DNA of 64,000 nt from WLMZ01 sp038227995 (GTDB taxonomy: Bacteria; Actinomycetota; Acidimicrobiia; Acidimicrobiales; Ilumatobacteraceae), in the NCBI GenBank assembly GCA_038227995.1, contig JBBRPP010000029.1:7072-71071 (forward strand). Direction: 5' to 3'. A program made the translations under genes and the position numbers. The notes beneath the pieces were generated by a model. It did no database searches. It saw only the letters and a program-made list of their open reading frames with translations, and was not told where the DNA came from. Within the stretch, counting starts at the first letter, position 1. Every line of letters begins with the position of its first letter. Shown here piece by piece: positions 7,911 through 15,527 of this stretch.

Positions 7911-8717
7911 TCACCAGCGGTGGTCGGGTACGAATCGAAGCACGAAATCGGGTCCGCCCTCGTCGTCGATTCCGAAATCCTCGCCACCGAACATCTCGTA
8001 TTCGTCCTCCCACGTCGGGCCGTTGTAACCCGGCCGAGCTTCATAGCTGCTGCCGTACCCGCATCGGTCCTGCCACGCGCCCTCCATCCCGAACAAGGGG
8101 CGGTTGTTGGTCCATGACCAATCGTTGGCGGTGATGACACGCAGCCCGACGCGGGCGAGACAACGAAAGGTGCACATCGCATCGCCCTGACCGAGCCCGA
8201 GGGCACGTATCGACGATACGACGACGGTCGTCACGTTCTCGGCGAGGACAGCATCGCGTACACCGATCGGCCCGAGGCGGACGTCGACGGCCAGGTAGCG
8301 GCCGCTCCACCGCAGACCGACGTCGGCCAGGGCGCGCACGCCGTCGGCGATGTCGGCGCTGAGGTGCTTGGGTGAACGACGGCCCGTCGTCGCAACCATG
8401 ATCACCGCGTCGGTGTCCGCCAGCGCATGCGGGGTCTCGAAGCGCCGGGTCTCGGCTCCGCAGTCGTGACATTCCAGCACGTGTTTCTCCTTGACCTGTG
8501 CCCGACTGGTGATTCGCAGAGGTGTGCGACACCACCAGCACCTCACGCCGGCATCGAGTGGTGTGACGAGTCTGCTGAGTTGATGGGATGGCAAACCGAG
8601 TTCGGTTGCGATGGACTTCGCGGTTCGGCCCGTGTTCCAATACAGCTCGTCGAGAAGTATTTGATCGACGACTGGCGAGCCGGGCGGACGAGGTGTCGGA
8701 CATGGATCGAGGCTCAT
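7911..8717 (-). CDS. Uncharacterised protein with HTH-like N-terminus and zinc ribbon
   Basis: 268 residues, family not recognised. Residues about 18-50 (DQILLDELYWNTGRTAKSIA then TELGLPSHQLSRLV) look like a helix-turn-helix. They are followed by a zinc ribbon with two pairs of cysteines (CWWC ... CHDC, about 59-86). The centre (ADTDAVIMVATTGRRSPKH; GRYLAVDVRLG; ENVTTVVVSSIRALGLG) alternates strands and helices like an alpha/beta domain, and the C-terminus is very acidic. A DNA-binding or nucleic-acid-processing role is a guess. The ATG at 8717 has GGGAGA upstream. It is divergent from a Thr-rich lipoprotein gene. Confidence 0.65.
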   Translation of the reverse strand: MSLDPCPTPRPPGSPVVDQILLDELYWNTGRTAKSIATELGLPSHQLSRLVTPLDAGVRCWWCRTPLRITSRAQVKEKHVLECHDCGAETRRFETPHALADTDAVIMVATTGRRSPKHLSADIADGVRALADVGLRWSGRYLAVDVRLGPIGVRDAVLAENVTTVVVSSIRALGLGQGDAMCTFRCLARVGLRVITANDWSWTNNRPLFGMEGAWQDRCGYGSSYEARPGYNGPTWEDEYEMFGGEDFGIDDEGGPDFVLRFVPDHRW

Positions 8718-8835
8718 GGTGGTTCTCCCAACAACGAAAGTGTTCGAGAGACGCATGAGGCTGCTGTCCGAGCCACCACGAAAACTACCGGTGCCGGTTG
8801 GCGAACCAACCGTGTCGCTGGGCGCGGCACAGCGC

Positions 8836-9510
8836 ATGCGGCAACGGATGGTTGCCGCGGCCGTTGGCCTGTTCGCGGCTGGGTCGATCGTCGCCGGCTG
8901 TGCGAGCACGTCACCCGGTACGACCGCAGCGACACCAGCCGGCGTATCGACACTTGCTTCGCCAACGACGTCAGCAGCAACACAATCCGCCCCGACAATC
9001 GCGGTTGCCGGTCGCGCCGCCACGACGACGGCAGCGCCGACGACGACAGCAGCGCCGACAACGACGGCAGCACCCACAACGACGGCTGCCGCGACAACGA
9101 CGACCGCGGTGACAACGACCACGGCCGACCCGAACGCGGCCGCCTTTGCATCGATCGTGACCTTGATCCAGGCCGACGCCGATGGCGAGACCGCGGCGAC
9201 CGCCACGTTCGGCGACGGCACGGGCCTGATCCCGTGGGAGACGTACCCGATGTACTGCGCCGATCGCGCTGCCGCGAATGTGGTGTACGCGCAGAACGTC
9301 GCCGCAGTTGCGTGGCCACCCGTCGCTCAGCAGGACGCCGCGGCACTCGTCACCGCGCTGCAGGCGCGTGCCGCTGCTTTCGACTTCTGCGCCCACACCC
9401 CCGGCACGTTCGGCGCCCAGACGCGGATTGCGTACAAGACCGTCAATGCCAGCATCGCGGTCCGGACCGCCGCCGAACTGCTCCGCGCCGACGTCAGGCC
9501 GCGCAGCTGA
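8836..9510 (+). CDS. Secreted lipoprotein with Thr/Ala linker
   Basis: 224 residues from this start. The N-terminus is a lipoprotein signal peptide (MRQRMVAAAVGLFAAGSIVAGC, lipobox IVAGC), so the mature protein would be anchored by lipidated Cys. A long Thr/Ala/Pro linker (about 30-95) with repeated APTTTA units leads to a C-terminal domain of about 125 residues containing three cysteines; I do not recognise it. In-frame starts also exist at 8755 (better ribosome-binding site, GAGAG) and 8716, but they would put 27 or more residues before the signal peptide. Confidence 0.65.
   Translation: MRQRMVAAAVGLFAAGSIVAGCASTSPGTTAATPAGVSTLASPTTSAATQSAPTIAVAGRAATTTAAPTTTAAPTTTAAPTTTAAATTTTAVTTTTADPNAAAFASIVTLIQADADGETAATATFGDGTGLIPWETYPMYCADRAAANVVYAQNVAAVAWPPVAQQDAAALVTALQARAAAFDFCAHTPGTFGAQTRIAYKTVNASIAVRTAAELLRADVRPRS
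9022..9126 (+). repeat. Low-complexity ACN-rich repeat coding the Thr linker
   Basis: Imperfect 18-nt units of the type ACGACGNCAGCNGCGCCG, repeated in frame. They encode the Thr/Ala/Pro cell-envelope linker of the lipoprotein. A protein-coding low-complexity tract, not a CRISPR or VNTR outside genes. Confidence 0.7.
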
Positions 9511-9571
9511 CCGGTGACGTCGGCGGCGGAATGTGCTTGCGCAAAACAGGCGCGGCAGGCAACATCCGCAC

Positions 9572-10321
9572 ATGGGGAACAGTGACTATCGTGCCGACGC
9601 GTACGGCGTGGTGTGGGCCGACTTTCTGGAGACGTGGATCGCGATGGCGGGCAGCGTCCCAGATCCTGTGATGCTCGATGCGATCACCGAACTCTCCGGC
9701 GACGGCCGGGTCCTGGAGATGGGCATCGGTACGGGCTACCACGCGATCCCGCTGGCCGCGCGCGGCGTCCGGATCGAAGGCATCGACGGTTCTTCACGGA
9801 TGCTCGAGATCCTGGCCGACAAACCTGGCGGCGAGTCGATCCCGCTCCATCTGGGTGATTTCGCGACGTTGGACGTCGACGGTGAGTTCGCGCTGATCTT
9901 CGTCGGTTCGTCATCGCTGTTCTGCCTGCCGGACCAGCAGACCCAGGTCGAGTGCTTCGGAGCGGTCGCGCGCAAGCTGGCACCCGGCGGGCTGTTCGTC
10001 GTGGATGCCTACATCCACGACGATCGGTGGTTCACAGACGGCGAGATGCACTTCACGCAAGCCCGCGGCGACGGATGGAAGATGCGTTGGAACGCACACA
10101 ACGATCGGGCCGCGCAGGTCACCGACGTCGAGCGCGTCCTCGTCGCCGAAGGAAAACCGAACAGGGTCTTCCGCCATCGGGAGAAGTACTGCAGCCCGAT
10201 GGAACTCGATCTGATGGCGAAGTTGTCCGGCATGCGGCTGACCGAGCGTTGGGGTGGGTGGGACCGAGGGCCGTACACCGGTGTGGGCCACGCAATATCG
10301 CTGTACACACTGGATTCGTGA
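9572..10321 (+). CDS. Class I SAM-dependent methyltransferase
   Basis: 249 residues. SAM-binding motif I is VLEMGIGTGYHAIPLAARG, the acidic residue binding the ribose is in IEGIDGS, and motifs II/III read FALIFVGSSSLFCL and LAPGGLFVVDAY. Overall it resembles the methyltransferase-25 type acting on small molecules. The start at ATG 9572 is preferred over 9533 because homologues begin shortly before the YRADAYG segment. The acceptor is unknown and neighbours give no clue. The gene ends 39 bp before the convergent esterase. Confidence 0.8.
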   Translation: MGNSDYRADAYGVVWADFLETWIAMAGSVPDPVMLDAITELSGDGRVLEMGIGTGYHAIPLAARGVRIEGIDGSSRMLEILADKPGGESIPLHLGDFATLDVDGEFALIFVGSSSLFCLPDQQTQVECFGAVARKLAPGGLFVVDAYIHDDRWFTDGEMHFTQARGDGWKMRWNAHNDRAAQVTDVERVLVAEGKPNRVFRHREKYCSPMELDLMAKLSGMRLTERWGGWDRGPYTGVGHAISLYTLDS

Positions 10322-10360
10322 CGCCGCCGTCCGTTCCAGTCCGTTCCAGGCCAGTCCGGT

Positions 10361-11287
10361 TCAGTCTGCTTGGAACTGACGCCCGAGCCAGTCCTCGAGG
10401 TCGCGCTGCCACTGCGCGACGGCCGGAATGCCGGCGAACAACGCGGCGCCGTGCGGGAGGCCCGGATAGACGTGCAGTTCGGCCGGAACACCGGCCTGGT
10501 TGAGGCGCATCGCGTACGTGATGTCCTCGTCGCGGAATCCGTCGACGCTCCCGACTGCGACGAACGCCGGCGGCAGACGGCTGAGGTCACTGGCCCGCGC
10601 CGGCGCTGCATGGCCAGGGATGTCGTCGCTGCCGTACAGGCCGCCGAGGTAGCTCTGCCATCCGTACGTGTTCGATTCCCGTGACCAGATGGCGAGGTTG
10701 TCGAGTTGGCTCGATGCCGTTGTCTGGCGGTCGTCGATCATCGGGCACTCGAGCAGCTGGAACCGCACGGGCACCTCGCCACGGTCGCGCGCAAGAAGTG
10801 CGAGTGCTGCCGCCAAACCGCCACCTGCGCTGACACCACCGATGCCGATGCGTGCCGAGTCGATGCCGAGCTCGGCTGCGTTCTCGTGAGTCCAACGCAG
10901 ACCGGCGTAGCAGTCTTCGAGCGGCCCGGGATAGGGCGTGTCGGGGGAAAGCCGGTATTCGACCGAGACACCGATGCACGGGTACGTCGGGCACCACCGG
11001 TCGAAACGAGCGTCATCCATCTCGTAGCTGCCGAGCACGTACCCACCGCCATGGATGGAATACAGGCAGGGGAGCGGTCCCTCGATGCCCTTCGGGCGGT
11101 GGATTCGAACGACGACGTCAGGATCGGACGGCACGACGACATCGGTGCGTTCGACGAGATCCGACAGCGGCATGCTCGGAAACGAGAAGCCTCTCATCGA
11201 GGGCAGCGTCTCGGCAGAGATGGTGGGAAACGGGATCGCCTGTACTCGCTCGGCGATCTCGGGGTGCAGTAGGGAAGCGGTGTCCAT
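10361..11287 (-). CDS. Alpha/beta hydrolase, hormone-sensitive-lipase type esterase
   Basis: 308 residues. It shows the HGGGYVLGS oxyanion motif of the HSL (family IV) esterases, the nucleophile elbow GVSAGGGLA and the late catalytic Asp and His regions (VGSVDGFRDED; YPGLPHGAALF). Cytoplasmic, no signal peptide. Such enzymes hydrolyse short-chain esters or small drug-like esters. GGAGAA precedes the ATG at 11287. It lies 60 bp downstream of the His-rich methyltransferase gene on the same strand and may be its second cistron. Confidence 0.85.
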   Translation of the reverse strand: MDTASLLHPEIAERVQAIPFPTISAETLPSMRGFSFPSMPLSDLVERTDVVVPSDPDVVVRIHRPKGIEGPLPCLYSIHGGGYVLGSYEMDDARFDRWCPTYPCIGVSVEYRLSPDTPYPGPLEDCYAGLRWTHENAAELGIDSARIGIGGVSAGGGLAAALALLARDRGEVPVRFQLLECPMIDDRQTTASSQLDNLAIWSRESNTYGWQSYLGGLYGSDDIPGHAAPARASDLSRLPPAFVAVGSVDGFRDEDITYAMRLNQAGVPAELHVYPGLPHGAALFAGIPAVAQWQRDLEDWLGRQFQAD

Positions 11288-11347
11288 CGGTTCTCCAGTC
11301 GTGTCGCCCGATCTTCGTGCGTCGTTGCGGCTGTGAGCGAATCGGCG

Positions 11348-12274
11348 TCAGTGTGTCCCCGACGCCGCGGCGCGGGCGATGAGGATTCGCTGCGACGCCT
11401 TCACACATGCGTCGGGCCTGAGCGTGATACTGCGTGGGTCGTCGGCGTCCAAGAGCGTGTCCAGGGTCAGCAGATCGTCGGCGTCCAACAGCGATCCGAA
11501 TTGTTGGCGCACTCGGCTGAGGTGCCCGGCGGCCATCTGTCGGGCGTTGTCCGCAAGCGGTGCGGCGAGGTCCACCCGAGCGACACGCGATCCGACCACC
11601 TCGAGTCCGGCCGCCATCGCCATCGACGCAAGGTCGAGCGACGGCACCGCGCCCGGAAGCCCGGACCGCATTCCGCCGAACCATGCTGCGCCGGCGGCGT
11701 CGAGTCGGTCGGCGAGGCCCGGGCGGCCGAGATCGAGGTCATCGGGCAGGACTCGAGTCGGGTCGGCGATCTCGGCGATGGCGATCACTCCGGCCGGGGC
11801 GAGGAGATCGCGCAGGAGCCGCAACGCGTGGACTTCGTCGCCGATGTGATGCAGCGACATCGAGGCCCAGATCACGTCGGCCGGCTCGAGATCGTCGAGT
11901 CCCGCTGGAAGCTCGCCGAGACGCGTGCTCACACGGTCGCCGACGCCCAGTTCAGCGGCTCTCTCGGCTGTTCGGGTGAGCATCCCCGAAGATGAATCGA
12001 TGGCGATGACCTGCGCATCGGGGAACAGCGACGCGAGTTCACATGTGCCGACGCCGGGGCCGGGACCGATGTCGATGATGCGCCTCACCGGCGGTGCACC
12101 GGGTCCGCGCAACTCGTCCGCCCACCGGGCTGTGTCGGTGACGAACGAGAGCAGAACCTCGCCCTGCAGCTCGATGTGGTCGATCATCGTCTGCCAATCG
12201 GCTTCGTCGATGTGATGCGAGTGATGTGCGTGATGATCTTGCTGATGGTGTTCGTGCGGTGCGTGCTCGGCCAT
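11348..12274 (-). CDS. SAM-dependent methyltransferase with His-rich N-terminus
   Basis: 308 residues. The first about 22 residues are extraordinarily His-rich (ten His in AEHAPHEHHQQDHHAHHSHH), a likely metal-binding tail. A Rossmann methyltransferase domain follows: RIIDIGPGPGVGTCELA (motif I), VIAIDSSSGML and ADVIWASMSLHHIGD. The start at ATG 12274 lies 7 nt after a TAGAGT -10 box read on the minus strand, suggesting a leaderless mRNA. It is divergent from an XRE-cupin regulator whose TGGCA-N8-TGCCA operator covers the shared promoter region, so it is probably that regulator's target. Acceptor unknown; metal or small-toxin detoxification is only a guess. Confidence 0.8.
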   Translation of the reverse strand: MAEHAPHEHHQQDHHAHHSHHIDEADWQTMIDHIELQGEVLLSFVTDTARWADELRGPGAPPVRRIIDIGPGPGVGTCELASLFPDAQVIAIDSSSGMLTRTAERAAELGVGDRVSTRLGELPAGLDDLEPADVIWASMSLHHIGDEVHALRLLRDLLAPAGVIAIAEIADPTRVLPDDLDLGRPGLADRLDAAGAAWFGGMRSGLPGAVPSLDLASMAMAAGLEVVGSRVARVDLAAPLADNARQMAAGHLSRVRQQFGSLLDADDLLTLDTLLDADDPRSITLRPDACVKASQRILIARAAASGTH

Positions 12275-12302
12275 GACGATCACTCTACGAAGCCATGACG
12301 CT

Positions 12303-12322
12303 TTGGCATAGAGTCTTGCCAA
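12303..12322. promoter_or_regulatory. Inverted-repeat operator of the first XRE-cupin regulator
   Basis: TTGGCA (12303-12308), 8 nt, TGCCAA (12317-12322). The spacer contains TAGAGT (12309-12314), the -10 box of the regulator gene, and the last A is the A of its ATG. Binding would block the regulator's leaderless promoter and the -35 region of the divergent methyltransferase. The same TGGCA-N8-TGCCA element occurs at 44702-44719 before the paralogous regulator. Confidence 0.65.
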
Positions 12323-12945
12323 TGAAGCAAGAGACGACGGCAGATGAGATTCGCCCCACCAATGCGACCCGCATCGAAGATGTTGCCCGTCATCGCCTGC
12401 GAAGCCTGCGCGTTGCACGAGGTTGGACACTCGACGAACTCGCCCGCCGATCACACATCGGCGCATCGACGATCAGCAGAATCGAGACCGGCCATCGTCG
12501 TCTGGCGATCGACAACTTGGCCGATCTCGCGAGGGCGCTGGAGACCACGGTCGATGAGCTGATCGCCGACGACAGCGACGAGGACGTTGTGATCCGTCCG
12601 ACCGCGGCCAAAGGCATGAACGGGGCCGTGTTGTGGCCGCTGACCCGACTGCACGACCCCTCCGGTCGCACGGTTGCGAAGATGCGCATCCCAGCGTCGA
12701 AGAAACGACCCGACCCGCAGGTCCACCCCGGGCGCGACTGGATGTACGTGCTCGAAGGAACGGCGCGGCTGCTGCTCGGCGACCGCGAGCACCTCGTCGA
12801 GACCGGACAGGCAGCAGAGTTCGACACGATGACGCCACACTGGATCGCGGGCCATGGCGGTCCGGTGGAGGTCCTGGTGATCTTCGACCGCCACGGCGAG
12901 CATGCTCACCTGGGCGGCCCGCTGGCGCACGAGCCGGCGAGGTAG
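12322..12945 (+). CDS. XRE-family regulator with C-terminal cupin domain
   Basis: 207 residues. The helix-turn-helix (about 30-75: LRVARGWTLDELARRSHIGA, STISRIETGHRRLAIDNLADL) is followed by a cupin sensor domain (about 125-200: VHPGRDWMYVLEGTARLLLG and MTPHWIAGHGGPVEVLVIFD). This is the SutR/PuuR-like architecture that senses small molecules. The ATG at 12322 is chosen over 12295 because the -10 box and operator sit between them. Paralogue of the gene at 44719, sharing WMYVL..G..RLLLGD and TPHW. It probably represses itself and the divergent His-rich methyltransferase. Confidence 0.85.
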   Translation: MKQETTADEIRPTNATRIEDVARHRLRSLRVARGWTLDELARRSHIGASTISRIETGHRRLAIDNLADLARALETTVDELIADDSDEDVVIRPTAAKGMNGAVLWPLTRLHDPSGRTVAKMRIPASKKRPDPQVHPGRDWMYVLEGTARLLLGDREHLVETGQAAEFDTMTPHWIAGHGGPVEVLVIFDRHGEHAHLGGPLAHEPAR

Positions 12946-12951
12946 TGATCC

Positions 12952-13635
12952 TCAGCTGGTGAAGCGCAACGCCCGCTCGCGAGCGGCGATCTGATGCCGC
13001 GCCGCGTGCGTTGGTTTCGTTGTGACCATTCGGGCCGCGATGACGAGCCCCGCATCCCAGCCGGGGGCGCGACCTCCTGCTGGCATCGCGATCCGTTCCG
13101 CCTCGATTCCAGCTGTCGCAAGCAACCATGACGTGACCGAGTTCGAGTTCCACATCTCACCGGCGTCGAGCTCATCTCGACCCCACGTTGGCGTGGGGAC
13201 GAGGGGCACGAGGTCGAGCAGCCGGCGCGCAGTCAGCGGATCGGTGCTCACGATGACGGACGACTGCGTCGCATCGGCATCGGGCAGGCTGCCGTTGCGC
13301 CAGCGCCGGATCTCGTAGCGGAAGAGCCGAAACCTCCTCAACGATCGCAGCCCGACGGGGCCCCCGGTGACAACGCCTCGGCTGTCGCCGCGGGCATCGA
13401 CGACTGGAGCCATTTCGATCGCGAACTGAACGTCGTCCACGCTGACCATGAGGGCGGAGTGATAGAGGTCGCAGCGTGGTCTGCGTTGTGCGAGCGCGGA
13501 GATCAACTCGAACGTTCGACCACTCGCTCGTACGACATGCTGGCCGCTGCCTAGTGGGATCCAGCACAGCTCTACGGCCGCAATCGACGGTGGTGCGTCG
13601 CGCATGGCGTCGGGTTCGACGGAGTGGCTGCTCAC
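12952..13635 (-). CDS. Conserved hypothetical protein
   Basis: 227 residues, no domain named with confidence. Visible conserved-looking blocks are ELCWIPLGSGQHVVR, DLYHSALMVSVDDVQFAIEM, RLFRYEIRRWRNG, LVPTPTWGRDELDAGEMWNSNSV and PAGGRAPGWDAGLVIA; the H, D and N positions suggest an enzyme-like fold, possibly papain-like. I recall this pattern as a recurrent actinobacterial hypothetical. GTG 13635 is preferred (GGATGG upstream); ATG 13605 is an alternative 10 residues in. It converges on the XRE-cupin gene with a 6-bp gap. Confidence 0.65.
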   Translation of the reverse strand: MSSHSVEPDAMRDAPPSIAAVELCWIPLGSGQHVVRASGRTFELISALAQRRPRCDLYHSALMVSVDDVQFAIEMAPVVDARGDSRGVVTGGPVGLRSLRRFRLFRYEIRRWRNGSLPDADATQSSVIVSTDPLTARRLLDLVPLVPTPTWGRDELDAGEMWNSNSVTSWLLATAGIEAERIAMPAGGRAPGWDAGLVIAARMVTTKPTHAARHQIAARERALRFTS

Positions 13636-13730
13636 ATCACCATCCAACCGCCGACCCGCTCGCGGCGATAGGGCCACAAGTCCCGGTCTCGTGAGCGAGC
13701 TCGGCACGAGCCCGCCACAGCCGCGGCCGG

Positions 13731-14585
13731 TCAGGTCTGCAGGTCGAGGACGGTCTCGGCCAGCGATTCGAGTTCGGAGGACCAATCGTCTGGAGCGGCG
13801 AGCGGGCGCACGATGATCTTGGTGAAGCCGGCGTCGATCCACCGCTTCAACAGCTCGCGCAGTCGAGCGCGCCCCAACGCGATCACGTCGGTGGTGTCAC
13901 CGATGACCCGTGACGGCAACGGCATTTGGACGGCCGCTTGGTCGAGCGCGTAGGTGATGTTGATGCCGAAGTGCTCGCGCGAGATCGATCGTTCGTGCAA
14001 TTCGGCGACGCGGTCGATCGCGGTCCGGCCGGCGATCGCGTCGGCGATCGTGATGCCGCCGGGCAGCCAGCCGTCACCGAGCGCGCCAACGCGAGCGAGG
14101 GCTTTCGGTGCCTGTCCGCCGAGCCAAACCTCGAGCGGACGCTGCACGGGAAGCGAGTCCAGCGTCAACCCGTCGACGGCGTCACCCGCCCACCAGTGAC
14201 GGATCCGCGGCAGGTGCTCGTCGAACCAGATCGTGCGGTCTCCGTTCGGCATGCCCTGGGCGAGGCGTTCGCGCTCGTCGTTGATACCGGCCACGAAGGT
14301 CAGCAGGAGCCGGCCGTTCGACAGTTGGTCGAGTTGCGCCAGCGACTTCGCCAGCGCGTAGGGATTGCGTCCGGGGGCAACGAGATGGGTGCCCAGCTTC
14401 AGCCGGCGGACGCGTGCAGCGGCGAATGCGAGGCCGACCACGGGATCGACGCTGCCGGCGAGGAACGTCTCGGGCAGCCAGATCGAGTCGAAGCCCAGTT
14501 CGTCGAGTCGATCGAGAACTGCTCCGAATTGATCCATCGCGATTGCCTGTCGCCCGCCGATCGCGACTCCGATGCGCACCTTCAT
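13731..14585 (-). CDS. LLM-class (luciferase-like) oxidoreductase
   Basis: 284-residue TIM-barrel of the bacterial luciferase-like family that uses F420 or FMN. Typical segments: FDSIWLPETFLAG, LKLGTHLVAPGRNPYALAKS, LAQLDQLSNGRLLLTFVAG, VWLGGQAPKALARVGALGDG. The ATG at 14585 overlaps the stop of the upstream DinB gene by 4 bp (ATGA), so the two are co-translated. The family oxidises or reduces hydrides at small organic substrates; the specific substrate is not predictable. Confidence 0.85.
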   Translation of the reverse strand: MKVRIGVAIGGRQAIAMDQFGAVLDRLDELGFDSIWLPETFLAGSVDPVVGLAFAAARVRRLKLGTHLVAPGRNPYALAKSLAQLDQLSNGRLLLTFVAGINDERERLAQGMPNGDRTIWFDEHLPRIRHWWAGDAVDGLTLDSLPVQRPLEVWLGGQAPKALARVGALGDGWLPGGITIADAIAGRTAIDRVAELHERSISREHFGINITYALDQAAVQMPLPSRVIGDTTDVIALGRARLRELLKRWIDAGFTKIIVRPLAAPDDWSSELESLAETVLDLQT

Positions 14586-15100
14586 GGGGCGTCCTCCGCT
14601 TCGCTCGGAACGGTATCGGTGAGGATCATCCAGGTTCGCCGGTCGATGAGCTCGCGTGCGGCATCGAGGTGACCGGCATGACACGCCGTCTCGGCGATCA
14701 CGTGCAGCATCAACTCGCGCAGATCGTGCATTCGGAAGTCGGGGAACAATTCGTCAGGCCACCGTGCGGGAGCGGCGTCGGGGGACGAGGCGAGGATGAT
14801 CTCGTTCGCGAGTTCGATCTCGCTTCGGTACAGCGCCAATACGTCACGCGCAGATTCGTCGGCTGCGACGTACCAAGCGTTGGTGTCGTCGTCGAGATCG
14901 ACCGGTTCGCCGGCCATCACCGCCCGAAACCAGAAGCGCTCGACGTCGAGCGTCAAGTGCCGGACCAGGCCGACTGGAGTCCAGCCGGTCGGCAGCAAAG
15001 CGCGGCGAAGCGATTCCTCGGACAGTCCATCGAGGATGCCCAGAACATGCTGCCGCTGAGCGTTCAGCGTGTGCATGAGTGCGTCGGCTTCGGCGGTCAT
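14582..15100 (-). CDS. DinB / DUF664-family protein
   Basis: 172 residues of the four-helix DinB-like fold (mycothiol-dependent S-transferase relatives). The metal-ligand histidines appear as H48 (LVRHLTLDVERFW) and a pair in ETACHAGHLDAARELID. PTGWTPVGLVRHL is the family's usual entry to helix 2. Such proteins often use mycothiol or bacillithiol to open or conjugate electrophiles. It is the first gene of a coupled pair with the LLM oxidoreductase. Confidence 0.8.
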   Translation of the reverse strand: MTAEADALMHTLNAQRQHVLGILDGLSEESLRRALLPTGWTPVGLVRHLTLDVERFWFRAVMAGEPVDLDDDTNAWYVAADESARDVLALYRSEIELANEIILASSPDAAPARWPDELFPDFRMHDLRELMLHVIAETACHAGHLDAARELIDRRTWMILTDTVPSEAEDAP

Positions 15101-15206
15101 CGTCGAACGGTACCAGCGCGTCCATGTGCGACGCGCTGGGTCGCTTCTCTAGGATGACGATCACGACTGCTCGGACGAACGAGTGGACAGCGACGAGGGG
15201 CACAGC

Positions 15207-15515
15207 GTGCAGGTCAAGACTGGGGCAAGATTGCGGAGTGCAGTGTGCACGACCGAGGTGATCATCGTTCGGGCCGAGGGTGGCGAGCTCGATCTGCGTT
15301 GTGGGGGGCACCCCCTGACGGCGATGACCGACGTGCGCGACGCAGACGCGACGCCTGACGCCGACTTCGCCGCAGGCAGCGCGATGGGCAAGCGATACGC
15401 CGACGAGGCCCTCGGTCTCGAGGTGCTGGTGACCAAGGCCGGTGCAGGTTCGTTGAGCATCGGCACCACGCCCTTGCAGTTGAAGGACGCGAAGCCGCTT
15501 CCGTCGTCGGACTGA
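15207..15515 (+). CDS. Small hypothetical protein
   Basis: 102 residues from a GTG preceded by GAGGGG. It opens VQVKTGARLRSAVCTTEVIIVRA and contains LDLRCGGHPL, then ALGLEVLVTKAGAGSLSIGTTPLQLK. The Cys pair and beta-rich pattern suggest a small beta domain, recurrent next to acyl-CoA/thiolase genes in actinobacteria as I recall it, but with no established function. The thiolase-like gene starts 12 nt later, so it is probably the first gene of a three-gene operon. Confidence 0.65.
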   Translation: MQVKTGARLRSAVCTTEVIIVRAEGGELDLRCGGHPLTAMTDVRDADATPDADFAAGSAMGKRYADEALGLEVLVTKAGAGSLSIGTTPLQLKDAKPLPSSD

Positions 15516-15527
15516 CGTCCGCCGCAC

